This document shows, one piece after another, positions 18,746 to 27,381 of a stretch of 64,000 nt of DNA (position 1 is its first letter; each line of letters begins with the position of its first letter). The position numbers and the translations under genes were made by a program. Under the pieces are notes generated by a model, which saw nothing but the letters and a program-made list of their open reading frames with translations, had not been told where the DNA came from and made no database searches. Origin of the DNA: UBA2705 sp963977105. GTDB lineage: Bacteria; Pseudomonadota; Alphaproteobacteria; Micavibrionales; Micavibrionaceae. The stretch is from the NCBI GenBank assembly GCA_963977105.1, contig CAXBNI010000003.1, forward strand, positions 62,001 through 126,000, in the 5' to 3' direction.

Positions 18746-21109
18746 ATGTCAAAAAATATTACATTCAAAGATATCCGCGATATCACGAACTTTATTAGAA
18801 AAAACCGCGAAGAGTTGCCAAAGGAAGAGTATAACTCTATTGATCTGCTGATCCTTCTTGGGCGTATATATCCGTCTGCTTTTTCTGCGGCGTTGGAACA
18901 ATGTGGCGTGAATGCAGAGAAGCTTGATGAAGAATTATATACGATTTATGATTTGAACCTGAAGAATGCGGTCAAAGCGCCTGCAGCTGACCAAGTAAAA
19001 TTCAGCGATGAGTTTGCGAATAAGTTCTCAACACTCGATGCACATATAAAATTTGACGATAACGATTTCCAAGTTTTTGACCTTATCAATGCCATATTTA
19101 CCTATGATGACATGGGTGCGGGTATGATTTTACAGGCGAGCCAGCATGGCAGCACAGTGGATAGTGAAACAATTACCCTGCAAGCAGAAGACATTATGAA
19201 GAATGGCTTATCTGGCACGACGATTATATACAGCGAAAAAGGCGAGGCCGCACCAATGAACGCGAGCGCAAAACCACAATCAACAAAAACTGACGAAGAC
19301 GATGACTTCTCGCCAAGTGATGTACTTGAAAACCTTGTTGATTTGGCGATGGATGAAAAACTCTCACCTGTCATTGGCCGCGAAGATGAATTGCAGCAAG
19401 TCGTGCAGGTTCTTTTACGCAAGAAGAAAAGCAACCCATTAATTGTGGGTGAACCAGGTACAGGTAAGACAGCCGTGGTCGAAGCGCTTGCACAGGCCAT
19501 TGCTGAGGATGATGTGCCTGATAAGTTGAAGTTACGCGCAGTGCTGAGCTTGGATATGGGCGGCCTGCTCGCGGGTACAAGGCTGCGCGGTATGTTTGAA
19601 GAGCGCCTTCAGGCGGTACTTGAATTTGTTGCCAAAGAAAATGCAATTCTATTTATTGATGAAACGCATATGGTAATGGGCGCCGGTACCTCTGGCGATA
19701 AAGACATGGATATGTCGAATATGCTGAAACCATATTTAAGCGCAGGGACAATTAGCGTTATTGGCGCAACAACATTTAAAGAAGCTAAAAAATTAGAACA
19801 AGACAAAGCCTTTATGCGCCGTTTCGGCCTCGTGCAGGTTAATGAACCAAAGCCAGAGCTTGCTGTGGAGATGATTGCAGGGCAAATAGCAAGCTATGAA
19901 AGCCATCATGAAGGTGTCGGCGTTGATGACAGCGCTATACAAGCGGCTGTTGAACTTTCACATCGTTACATACGCGACGCATTTTTGCCTGACAAGGCGT
20001 TAAGCTTGCTTGATGATGCTATGGCGGCACAAAGTGCCAAGGCCGCGCCTGAAGGTGCAGAGAGAGGCGTTGTCACGGAGGTAGATATATATGCGCAGAT
20101 TAGCAAAAAGCTTGGTCGCACCATGTCAAAGAAAAATGATAAAGCCGAGCAGAAAAAGCTTTTATCGCTGACTAGCGAATTTACCAAAGCAGTTTTACAT
20201 CAGGACAACGCGATTGATAAAATTACGTTTGCCATTCAAAATGCCAAAAGTGATTTATTTGACGACCGTAAGAATAAAACATTGGGCAGCTTTTTATTTT
20301 CTGGGCCAACAGGGGTTGGCAAAACAGAACTCGCAAACAAGATGAGTGACGTACTAGATGTACCTTTGCTACGCTTTGATATGTCAGAATTCCAAGACAA
20401 GGAAGCTGTTAACCGTTTGATCGGTGCGCCTCCGGGTTATAATGGGAGCGCCCAAGGCGGTGAGCTTGTTAATGCCGTGCGTAAGAACCCACACGCGATT
20501 GTTTTATTTGACGAAATTGAAAAAGCACATCCTGATGTCTATAAATTATTGTTACAAGTCATGGATAACGGTAAATTAACGGCGAGTAATGGTGACATTG
20601 GAGACTTCCAGAACTGTTATGTGACCATGACAACAAATGCGGGCGCGACCATCAAACCAAAACGCTCGATTGGTTTTGCGGGCGGACAGGAAAAAGTTAA
20701 CCCTGAGAAAACAGAACATTTGTTGGAACGTTTTAGTGAAGAATTTATAGCACGTTTAGATGAACAAATTGAATTTGAACCGTTAAACGATGTCAATAAA
20801 GTGTTAGATATTCTAGAGATGAAACTGGCACCACGCATAGAGGACCTTACGGCAAAAAACATCAATGTTACTTTTGATAATGCTGCAAAGAGATTCTTAG
20901 CGGATAAATGTGTTGCCCAGAATTTGGGTATCAGACCTTTAATTAACGTTATCAAAACGTACTTCCAAAAAGCTGTGATGACTGAGTATTTAGAAGGCAA
21001 TATAAAGCCAGGTGACACATTGAAAGTACGCGGCCCGTTAAATAAAAGTGATGATGCTTTACGCATAGAGCCACAAAAGACCCCAAAAAGAGCCCCACAA
21101 TATAACTAA
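18746..21109 (+). CDS. clpA: ClpA-like AAA+ unfoldase
   Basis: 787 residues with two AAA+ modules. The first has Walker A GEPGTGKTAVVE and a Walker B region ILFIDETHMVMGAG (a Thr after DE, where ClpA usually has Ile). The second has GPTGVGKTELA and IVLFDEIEKAHPDVYKLLLQ. An IGF tripeptide (PKRSIGFAGGQ) sits exactly where ClpA has its ClpP-docking IGL loop, which supports a protease partner rather than a ClpB disaggregase; the coiled-coil M domain of ClpB is also absent. The N-terminal 150 residues are much diverged from the usual Clp N domain. No clpS lies beside it. GAGGGAG precedes the ATG. It may be a second paralogue with a distinct substrate set. Confidence 0.87.
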   Translation: MSKNITFKDIRDITNFIRKNREELPKEEYNSIDLLILLGRIYPSAFSAALEQCGVNAEKLDEELYTIYDLNLKNAVKAPAADQVKFSDEFANKFSTLDAHIKFDDNDFQVFDLINAIFTYDDMGAGMILQASQHGSTVDSETITLQAEDIMKNGLSGTTIIYSEKGEAAPMNASAKPQSTKTDEDDDFSPSDVLENLVDLAMDEKLSPVIGREDELQQVVQVLLRKKKSNPLIVGEPGTGKTAVVEALAQAIAEDDVPDKLKLRAVLSLDMGGLLAGTRLRGMFEERLQAVLEFVAKENAILFIDETHMVMGAGTSGDKDMDMSNMLKPYLSAGTISVIGATTFKEAKKLEQDKAFMRRFGLVQVNEPKPELAVEMIAGQIASYESHHEGVGVDDSAIQAAVELSHRYIRDAFLPDKALSLLDDAMAAQSAKAAPEGAERGVVTEVDIYAQISKKLGRTMSKKNDKAEQKKLLSLTSEFTKAVLHQDNAIDKITFAIQNAKSDLFDDRKNKTLGSFLFSGPTGVGKTELANKMSDVLDVPLLRFDMSEFQDKEAVNRLIGAPPGYNGSAQGGELVNAVRKNPHAIVLFDEIEKAHPDVYKLLLQVMDNGKLTASNGDIGDFQNCYVTMTTNAGATIKPKRSIGFAGGQEKVNPEKTEHLLERFSEEFIARLDEQIEFEPLNDVNKVLDILEMKLAPRIEDLTAKNINVTFDNAAKRFLADKCVAQNLGIRPLINVIKTYFQKAVMTEYLEGNIKPGDTLKVRGPLNKSDDALRIEPQKTPKRAPQYN

Positions 21110-21144
21110 GGTTTTCATAACTTGACGCCTTACTAATAAAATAG

Positions 21145-21188
21145 CCACACAGGGGATGAATGTATTTTCGTCCCCTGTGTGGATTTTA
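21145..21188 (+). terminator. Strong hairpin after the ClpA-like gene
   Basis: A perfect 12-bp inverted repeat (ccacacagggga ... tcccctgtgtgg) with a 14-base loop, followed by a short T run (attttag). It lies 35 bases beyond the stop and is probably a terminator. Confidence 0.65.
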
Positions 21189-21298
21189 GTCAAACCGTTA
21201 CAATAACTTAACACCTTGTTAACTTTCTTGTCCTATTGTACTTCTCATACATACCAATCAGTATGCAGAAACTTTTTAAGAATAAAAAGGGGATAGCA

Positions 21299-21511
21299 AT
21301 GTACAAAATTGAAGAAATCAATAGAGAAGGTGCATATCAAAGTTCTGTCGCGACGTTAGAGGAAGCAAAGAATTTGTTTAAACGTTACGCTAAGCTAGCA
21401 GACTATATTGTCGTTTACGATGCAGAAGGGCGCGTGCTGTATAAGCATCAGAGGCGCTTACAAAGTAAAACGAGCGGGAATGATATGGATATGCAGCATG
21501 CGGTTGCATGA
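21299..21511 (+). CDS. Small unrecognised cytoplasmic protein
   Basis: 70 residues starting MYKIEEINREG. It has an alternating beta-alpha pattern (EEAKNLFKRYAKLADYIVVYDAEGRVLY) and a basic tail. The ATG at 21299 has AGGGGA six bases upstream, which favours it over the longer frame beginning at 21236. No signal peptide or known motif. It stands alone after the terminator hairpin of the ClpA-like gene and converges with a lipoprotein gene six bases away. Confidence 0.6.
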   Translation: MYKIEEINREGAYQSSVATLEEAKNLFKRYAKLADYIVVYDAEGRVLYKHQRRLQSKTSGNDMDMQHAVA

Positions 21512-21516
21512 TAGCT

Positions 21517-22110
21517 TTATGGGCTTGATGGCGCACTGCCTTTAAGTGGCCCATAAGGGTGCTTGTATCGATCCATATAAAATTCGCCATTACCTAATTC
21601 AATAATTTGAATGCCGGGCATTGCCTGCGCAGCGCGGATGGTATCCCAAATTGCGTTTTTATCATTTAACATCGCATCTGTGATACCTAAATCGCTTTGA
21701 ATGTCTGTCACCATTTTGCGAGTGTCTGGGTCTTCATGGCTGCGCGCCGCGATCAGCAAGCGCGTTGCGGTGTCTTCTTGTTGGGCATTGCCGATTTCTA
21801 ATGCAGCGCGACTTGCAAGCGCCTGCCAGAATATCTTGGTTTTTTCTTGCTGGATCACATTAATTTGTGCGTTTTGTGTTGCTTCAATTTTCTCTAACGC
21901 TTGCTGTGTCTGGGCATTAATTTGCACATTGGCAAGGTCTTCTTTGTGTTTACCACATTTGGGGTCAAACTCGACGCTCAGGACTAACCCCTTATCATCT
22001 TGCACCTCATGCAAACATTCGCTGTTTAAATTGTGAATGATGGGACGGGATGCGCAGGCAGTCAAAGCGATCGGCAGTGCCACGGCGACAAAAATATTTT
22101 TGAGGTTCAT
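21517..22110 (-). CDS. Putative lipoprotein with coiled-coil-prone middle
   Basis: 197 residues. The N-terminus is a lipoprotein signal: basic start, hydrophobic core, and lipobox LTAC (Cys near residue 19). Residues about 60-95 are rich in Gln, Asn and Glu (QINAQTQQALEKIEATQNAQ) and could form a helical rod. The family is not recognised. It follows the Asn-rich repeat protein gene on the same strand but a terminator-like hairpin separates them. Both proteins share short INAQ-type helical stretches, so a common envelope role is possible but not shown. Confidence 0.72.
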   Translation of the reverse strand: MNLKNIFVAVALPIALTACASRPIIHNLNSECLHEVQDDKGLVLSVEFDPKCGKHKEDLANVQINAQTQQALEKIEATQNAQINVIQQEKTKIFWQALASRAALEIGNAQQEDTATRLLIAARSHEDPDTRKMVTDIQSDLGITDAMLNDKNAIWDTIRAAQAMPGIQIIELGNGEFYMDRYKHPYGPLKGSAPSSP

Positions 22111-22211
22111 ATTGATTAACTTCTCTTTTTTACACAGTCTATTACCGCAATAATTTACATAAACCTGAGGTGAAAAGCAAGGCTTATATCTAAGTTACTG
22201 TTAAATATAAA

Positions 22212-22246
22212 TAAAGGCTGCGTTTACAACGTTAACGCAGCCTTTA
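22212..22246 (-). terminator. Terminator of the Asn-rich repeat protein gene
   Basis: A perfect 13-bp inverted repeat (taaaggctgcgtt / aacgcagccttta) with a nine-base loop lies 24 bases after the stop at 22270; on the minus strand it is followed by TTTATATTTA. Confidence 0.75.
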
Positions 22247-22269
22247 GAATAATTATAATTCAGCTTTAA

Positions 22270-23787
22270 TTACTGTTGTAATCTAGGCGCCGCTTTTACG
22301 CTCTTTGTGAACTGTGAAAAATCAGGTTTGGTTGTTTCTGCTTTACCGTCTGTCAGTTGGTTAAATGTACCCCACATGACGTCTTCACAATTTTCGTGAC
22401 CTTGACCGCGAATAGCAACAGTGCCTGCAACGACGTCTTGTTTGCCATTACCGGTGTTGATAACTGTTGCGCCAAGGTTACATGCATGTTTCACAGTCTG
22501 GTTGAAGGCCGCGCCAATTGCTTCTGTTTTGGCGTGGTCAATTGCACCTTTTGCGCGGACTTCTTCAATGTACATGTTCGCTTGTGCATTGATAGCAATA
22601 CCAGATGTATGCGCTTCTGCATTAATCTGTGCAACGCCTGTGGCTTGCTTGTAAGCTTTTGTCAGCGCGCGCTCTTGCGCAATGTAATTACCCATCAAAC
22701 ATGTTGCTTTTTCTTGTTCACTTTTGCGCAGTTCAGTAAAGATCGGCGCGCGATCAACTGGGCTAAGGTCTGCGAGTTCAGGAATAGTGTAAGCTACGTC
22801 AACAACTTCACCATTAACAGTCATTTCACCAACAAGAGAAACCGCTTCGCTACCAACGTGTGAGAATGACAAACCGCCATAACCCGCATATACATTACCG
22901 CCGCCAAGGCCGACTGATGTAGAAGATACACAAGATTTAGTTGCAAAAATCGCCGCTGCTTGTGGGATGTTTGCCGCTGCACCTGATTTATAAGTGCTGT
23001 TATTTGTGTAAGAGCTGTTATTGCCGCCAACTTCAGTGTTTTGTGAATTTGAGTTTTCACTGTTGCCGCTATTGCTTGTGTCAACATCTGTGCTTTGGTT
23101 GTTGGTTTGATCTTGCGCATTTGTTTGCTCATTTGTTTGTGCAAGATCATTCTGTGATGATGCATCAACATCTGTTGAAACTTCAGCGCCGCCTGCGTTG
23201 TTATGTGTCGTTGAGTTATCAGCAATTGTGCCGTTTACGCCACCATTTGACAGGTCGTTATGTACTGAGTTTTCAACTTCAGCGCCACCAGCATTATTAT
23301 ATGACTGCGAATTATCAGTAACGCCGCCATTTGAAAGGTTAGCATTCATTGTATTTTCGACTTCTGCGCCGCCAGCAATGTTGCTTGTCTGCGAATTATC
23401 AGCAATCGTGCCGTTCATTGAATTTTCAACTTCAGCGCCGCCGGCATTAACGTTGTTTGTTGTGTTCGACATATCAGCAATTGTACCGTTTACAGAACCA
23501 TTAACGTTCGCGTCTACTGACCCGCCAGTTGCAGATGCTTCGCCGCCAGCCGCGTTTGCGGCGCTATTGGTATTTGAATGTACATGTGTGTTGTTATTTG
23601 CACCAGCTTTGGCATTAGCTGTTGGGCTTGCGTTTATTGTTGGGCTAACTACAACTTCAGTCTCAGGCCCACCTATATTGTTATAAATGTCAGGCTGAGA
23701 GTTTGTTGCATGCGCTGCGCCAGTTGTTGCTAAAAGCGCCGTCAAAACAGCTGAGTTCTTTAAGTTTGAAAATGTTTTCTTCGTCAT
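22270..23787 (-). CDS. Secreted Asn/Ser-rich repeat protein
   Basis: 505 residues. A signal peptide ends at GAAHA (about residue 23). Residues about 35-260 are low in hydrophobics and rich in Asn, Ser, Thr and Gly, with four copies of an AGGAEV motif spaced about 23-32 residues apart, separated by NGTIADNS and LSNGGV runs. The C-terminal half (about 275-505) is more ordered and has two Cys-containing stretches (KSCVSSTSVGLGG, KHACNLGATV) and a helical section INAEAHTSGIAINAQ. I do not recognise the family. The pattern fits a surface fibre or amyloid-like protein. The start ATG at 23787 has AAAGG eight bases upstream; an upstream extension to 23892 lacks a ribosome site. Confidence 0.75.
   Translation of the reverse strand: MTKKTFSNLKNSAVLTALLATTGAAHATNSQPDIYNNIGGPETEVVVSPTINASPTANAKAGANNNTHVHSNTNSAANAAGGEASATGGSVDANVNGSVNGTIADMSNTTNNVNAGGAEVENSMNGTIADNSQTSNIAGGAEVENTMNANLSNGGVTDNSQSYNNAGGAEVENSVHNDLSNGGVNGTIADNSTTHNNAGGAEVSTDVDASSQNDLAQTNEQTNAQDQTNNQSTDVDTSNSGNSENSNSQNTEVGGNNSSYTNNSTYKSGAAANIPQAAAIFATKSCVSSTSVGLGGGNVYAGYGGLSFSHVGSEAVSLVGEMTVNGEVVDVAYTIPELADLSPVDRAPIFTELRKSEQEKATCLMGNYIAQERALTKAYKQATGVAQINAEAHTSGIAINAQANMYIEEVRAKGAIDHAKTEAIGAAFNQTVKHACNLGATVINTGNGKQDVVAGTVAIRGQGHENCEDVMWGTFNQLTDGKAETTKPDFSQFTKSVKAAPRLQQ
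23172..23455 (-). repeat. Four imperfect coding repeats (AGGAEV units)
   Basis: Four copies of the minus-strand motif encoding GGAEV plus flanking Asn-rich residues lie at about 23181, 23276, 23360 and 23428. Unit length varies (about 69 to 95 bases) but remains a multiple of three. Confidence 0.8.
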
Positions 23788-24028
23788 TATATATACCTTT
23801 ATTTCGCCGTATTTGTGAGACTGCGCATAAAAACGCGAGATAATCTCAACAAAAAGTTTGTGTTTTACGAGGAGGGTTATCACATACCACATTAGATTAT
23901 GTCAAGGATTATGTTTTAAGCTATTGATATTACAGTGTAATAAAATTGTTTCTTGCTTTTTTGGTCTGCATATGTCAAAACACTGCCTGAATATGAAAAC
24001 AAAGTAATTCTATACATTATGGTGTGAT

Positions 24029-25237
24029 ATGAACGAGACAGCCGCAAACAACAATAACAATATTGAACAGGCCGTAATTGAGCCGCAAGAAAAGCCAAAA
24101 GGTAAGCTGCGTTCTATATGGAATAGCGTTGCAAGACGCATGCCGACAAAAAACACGCTAAAGAAGGCATTTACACCTGCCGCGCTTGGTATCGCTGCTG
24201 GCGTTGGCGCGAAAATAGCAGCAATGGCCGCTGGCGCAGCGGTTCTCGGCCCCGTATTCACAGTATGTGCAGGCGTTGGCCTGACAACACATGGCTTTAT
24301 TAAAGATTATAAAAAGCAGCAAGAATGCACGTCTTCATTTGATTTCTTTAAAAATAATTGGAAGAAATACTCTATCAAGCTTGCCCTAAATTCTACATCT
24401 GCCTTTATTGGTTTTGGCGGTGCGGAGTGGGCGCTGGATTATTTCTCTGCTGCGGAAAGTATTATACCTACAGTAGCTGAGGCACCTGATGTTGCTGTTG
24501 ATGGCGGCGTTTCAGATGCCGCATTAAATGATACACAAACAGATGCAGGCACGGACACTGATCTTGAAGCTGAAGCGGAACAAGAAGACGTTGTAGAAGA
24601 TCCTGCAATCGTCATTCCTGATGACCCATATGAAAAACTTAAGATGCTCGCAGAAAACGGCGGGCTTTCACCGCAAGCACAGGCAATGATCGAAGCGGCT
24701 GAAAAAGGCCAAACATGGGCGATCCGTGATATCGGGCTTGGTCTTATTAACGGTTTCTATGGTTTTGACGAACTTGGCGAAATGGCGGAGCACGTCAGTG
24801 CAGACGAATGGGGGGCAGCCTTGTTAAAGGATGCCGTTGAAACGGGTGATGCAAAGGCGCGTATTGATTATGCGTATTTCCAATACACAGGCGTCAATGA
24901 AGCGATTGCACAAAACCAAGAAGCTGCCTTGAAAACAGTCGCAGAGTTAGACCGCACATGGCTTTATGGTGACAGCGTCCTTGACCAAGTCCATATGGAC
25001 CAAGCGAAGGATTTGTTCGTTGCGCATATGCCAGAAGGCACAGATATTAATGATTTCCGGATCGAGAAAATGGCTGATGATGGCTATAAATTCATCAACC
25101 TTGCTGAAGAAGCAAAAGTTATTGCAGAACAAAAAGCGGCAATGGCCGCTGCGGGTTTAGACCCAGCGAACTGCGATGTTTTTGCCAATGCCGATAATAA
25201 TGGCTACACCATCAAAAATTGTCAGATGCAGCCATAA
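24029..25237 (+). CDS. Unrecognised protein with a Gly/Ala-rich membrane segment
   Basis: 402 residues, no signal peptide. After a basic stretch, residues about 50-95 form a Gly/Ala-rich hydrophobic region (AALGIAAGVGAKIAAMAAGA) that resembles a glycine-zipper hairpin; a second hydrophobic stretch lies at about 115-138. Residues 145-200 are very acidic and probably disordered. The C-terminal 200 residues are helical, with short repeats of the type AIRDIGLGLINGFYGFDELGEMA that recall Sel1/TPR-like helices. It could insert in a membrane and expose a helical protein-binding domain. It is divergent from the Asn-rich protein and converges with the FMN reductase gene, five bases away. Confidence 0.7.
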   Translation: MNETAANNNNNIEQAVIEPQEKPKGKLRSIWNSVARRMPTKNTLKKAFTPAALGIAAGVGAKIAAMAAGAAVLGPVFTVCAGVGLTTHGFIKDYKKQQECTSSFDFFKNNWKKYSIKLALNSTSAFIGFGGAEWALDYFSAAESIIPTVAEAPDVAVDGGVSDAALNDTQTDAGTDTDLEAEAEQEDVVEDPAIVIPDDPYEKLKMLAENGGLSPQAQAMIEAAEKGQTWAIRDIGLGLINGFYGFDELGEMAEHVSADEWGAALLKDAVETGDAKARIDYAYFQYTGVNEAIAQNQEAALKTVAELDRTWLYGDSVLDQVHMDQAKDLFVAHMPEGTDINDFRIEKMADDGYKFINLAEEAKVIAEQKAAMAAAGLDPANCDVFANADNNGYTIKNCQMQP

Positions 25238-25242
25238 TTAAA

Positions 25243-25818
25243 TTATTTGGCAAGCGCATTCGTAGTATGGATGAATTCCTGTACTGAGGCGCGAAGCATA
25301 TTTAAATGCGCAGCATCTGTTAACTGCCCTTGATCATCAAACACCTTATGTGCGGCTGCAATGGCGGTCTGCGTTGGGACTACATGCACGCCAATATTAC
25401 CAAGCATCATGCGCAGCGGCACTAACCCGCGTAGGCCGCCAAAGCCGCCGGGGGACGTTGCGCCGACCGCGGCTACTTTGCCCTTAAACGCGATAAGCGG
25501 TGCTTCATTTTCTGCGTGTGGTCGTGAGATCCAATCTAATGCGTTTTTTAAAAGCGGCGAAAAAGAGCTGTTATATTCAGGCGACGCGATATAAAAACCG
25601 TCATGGTCAATAAATAACTGTTTTAATTTAATCGCATTTGCAGGCAGGCTATCGCTCGCTTCTAAATCACCATCATAAATGGGCATTTCAAAGTTTTTTA
25701 GGTCGATCAATGTGACATCTGCACCCTCTTGTTTGGCAATGCTGGCCGCCTCAGATGCGAGTTTCTTGTTGAAAGAACCTGTACGGGCGCTGCCCGCGAA
25801 AAAAAGTAGTTTAGCCAT
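25243..25818 (-). CDS. NADPH-dependent FMN reductase family protein
   Basis: 191 residues with the flavodoxin-like fold of this family: LLFFAGSARTGSFNKKLA at the N-terminus binds the FMN phosphate, YIASPEYNSSFSPLLKNALDWISRP is the classic middle signature, and AAVGATSPGGFGGLRGL follows. It reduces FMN or quinones or azo compounds with NADPH; the physiological substrate is unknown. AAGGAT precedes the ATG. It lies 50 bases downstream of the TetR gene on the same strand and may be co-transcribed and so autoregulated with it. Confidence 0.9.
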   Translation of the reverse strand: MAKLLFFAGSARTGSFNKKLASEAASIAKQEGADVTLIDLKNFEMPIYDGDLEASDSLPANAIKLKQLFIDHDGFYIASPEYNSSFSPLLKNALDWISRPHAENEAPLIAFKGKVAAVGATSPGGFGGLRGLVPLRMMLGNIGVHVVPTQTAIAAAHKVFDDQGQLTDAAHLNMLRASVQEFIHTTNALAK

Positions 25819-25868
25819 GTTATCTATCCTTAATACTGTTTGTTGTTTAATGTTGTATGGGCCGCGTG

Positions 25869-26498
25869 CTAAGCATCAATAGTATTGTGAGGTGCAATGA
25901 GCCCCGCGACAAAATTATCTATCAAGCAGTTCACCATATTTTGGGCGTTATGATCCTCACTAACGAGAGGCATTTTACCGGATTGGTCAATAAAACAAAT
26001 GCCATGCACAGATGCCCATAATGTCCGTGCGGCGAGTTTTGCGCTATCGCGGCTACTTTGCCCAGAATCTGCATGTAAAGCCAGTACCGCCTGTTCAATC
26101 GGCATAAACAGCGCAGAAATCTTGGCTTCAAACCAAGGCGGTAATATGCTGCCTTCAGTTAGGCGATGGGTAAATAAGGCATACCAGCGCCCTTTATGGC
26201 CGTGTACAAAATCTAGATATATGCGCGCCATTGATTTAAGTTGGTCTGCGGGGGTGGCGGTGTAGTCTTGCTGGCTTATCTGTTCAGCCATCATATCCAA
26301 GCTGCGCGCGTTTATAGTGACGATTAAATCATCCATTGATGCATAGACGTTATAAATTGTCCCAGCGGCATAGCCAATGCGCCCCGATATTTTACGGGCG
26401 CTAAGTGCGGCGAAGCCTTGTTCTTCGATGATATCAATCGCGGTGGTGATGATTAATTCATGTAATTCATCGCGCGTATGGTCACTGCGTCTAGCCAT
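25869..26498 (-). CDS. TetR-family transcriptional regulator
   Basis: 209 residues. The N-terminal helix-turn-helix is at about residues 10-58 (ALSARKISGRIGYAAGTIYNVYASMDDLI), typical of TetR. The C-terminal ligand domain contains FVHGHKGRWYALF and WASVHGICFI, which suggests the WHG-type C-terminal class. The start has GAGG five bases upstream. It is divergent from the lipase and phospholipid-repair genes, and palindromic TGAAC-N3-GTTCA sites occupy the gap, so it probably represses both its own gene and that pair. A lipid or acyl-CoA effector is plausible by context only. Confidence 0.92.
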   Translation of the reverse strand: MARRSDHTRDELHELIITTAIDIIEEQGFAALSARKISGRIGYAAGTIYNVYASMDDLIVTINARSLDMMAEQISQQDYTATPADQLKSMARIYLDFVHGHKGRWYALFTHRLTEGSILPPWFEAKISALFMPIEQAVLALHADSGQSSRDSAKLAARTLWASVHGICFIDQSGKMPLVSEDHNAQNMVNCLIDNFVAGLIAPHNTIDA

Positions 26499-26541
26499 GT
26501 TAACCTCACTTTCACATTTAAGAATACGCGATAATTAAACG

Positions 26542-26605
26542 GTGTTCAATTTTTTTATTGAACATTGTTCATTGTTGTGTCAGTATATTAATTGAACAGT
26601 GTTCA
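26542..26605. promoter_or_regulatory. TetR-type operators in the divergent promoter region
   Basis: Two near-identical perfect palindromes, TGAACATTGTTCA (26559-26571) and TGAACAGTGTTCA (26593-26605), 34 bases apart, plus a half-site GTGTTCA at 26542-26548 that pairs with the left arm of the first. All lie between the divergent TetR gene and the lipase gene; the second ends 14 bases before the lipase start, where a bound repressor would block transcription or translation. Confidence 0.8.
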
Positions 26606-26619
26606 GAAAAGGGAAAAAT

Positions 26620-27381
26620 ATGCAATATAAGTCCAAAATACTCTGCGCCGCGATGATCCTAGTATTGGCCATTGGCAGCGCCGCATCTGGCGAGGCCGTG
26701 AAACTAAACACAGCAGAAGGCGCTAAGGAAACAGTTGTGCTTCTCCATGGCATAGGACATTCACGCCTGAACATGTCGGGGGCGGCCCATGCTTTGCACA
26801 AGGCGGGGTATAATACATTAAGTGTTTCTTACCCATCACGCAGCGATGAAATAGTAGGTTTATCTGCCTTTATTGCGGGGGAGCTTAGGGGGCAGAGGGT
26901 TTGGCAAAATGCAGAGAAGGTACATTTTGTGACACATTCAATGGGTGGCCTTGTTACGCGTCAGTATCTTGAGGCCTATAAAAATGAGATTCCTAAAAGG
27001 AAATTAGGCCGCGTTGTGATGATGGCGCCACCATTAGGCGGCAGTGAAGTTACGGATTTCTTAAAAAGTTTTCCGCCTTATAAATGGTTGTTTGGCCCTG
27101 CAGGACTTGAGCTGACGACAGAAATACAAAGAAAAAATCACGTTAAACCATATTATGATGTCGGCATTATTGCGGGCACGTCAGGGTGGCCGTACCTTGC
27201 TGCGCATTTGGTGATGCCTTCGGGGCATGACGGGCGTGTCAGTGTAGAGAGTACCAAATGGATTGGCATGAAAGACCATATAACCTTGTCAGCAACACAT
27301 AGTTTTATTAGCTGGAAACCAATTGTTCATAAACATATAATACACTTCATCAACAAAGGGGAGTTCGACCATGAAGCCTAA
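26620..27381 (+). CDS. Secreted alpha/beta-hydrolase, lipase-like
   Basis: 253 residues with a signal peptide (hydrophobic core about 7-22). VVLLHGIGHSRLNM is the oxyanion region, and HSMGG in VHFVTHSMGGLVTRQY is the nucleophile elbow (Gly-x-Ser-x-Gly variant with His first, as in triacylglycerol lipases). An acid and a His are available downstream (SGHDGRVSV and ATHSFI). It would hydrolyse an ester lipid in the periplasm or outside. I use the ATG at 26620 with GGGA upstream; a GTG at 26599 would overlap the operator. Its 3' end overlaps the next gene by 11 bases, so the two are translationally coupled. Confidence 0.87.
   Translation: MQYKSKILCAAMILVLAIGSAASGEAVKLNTAEGAKETVVLLHGIGHSRLNMSGAAHALHKAGYNTLSVSYPSRSDEIVGLSAFIAGELRGQRVWQNAEKVHFVTHSMGGLVTRQYLEAYKNEIPKRKLGRVVMMAPPLGGSEVTDFLKSFPPYKWLFGPAGLELTTEIQRKNHVKPYYDVGIIAGTSGWPYLAAHLVMPSGHDGRVSVESTKWIGMKDHITLSATHSFISWKPIVHKHIIHFINKGEFDHEA

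Noticed and set aside
22812..23321. Several long open frames on both strands across the Asn-rich repeat gene
   Set aside because: They follow from its biased codon use and repeats; none has a ribosome site or family features.
23172..23455. Regular repeats considered as a CRISPR array
   Set aside because: The units are in-frame coding repeats of uneven length inside a secreted protein gene, with no conserved direct repeat and spacer layout and no cas genes.
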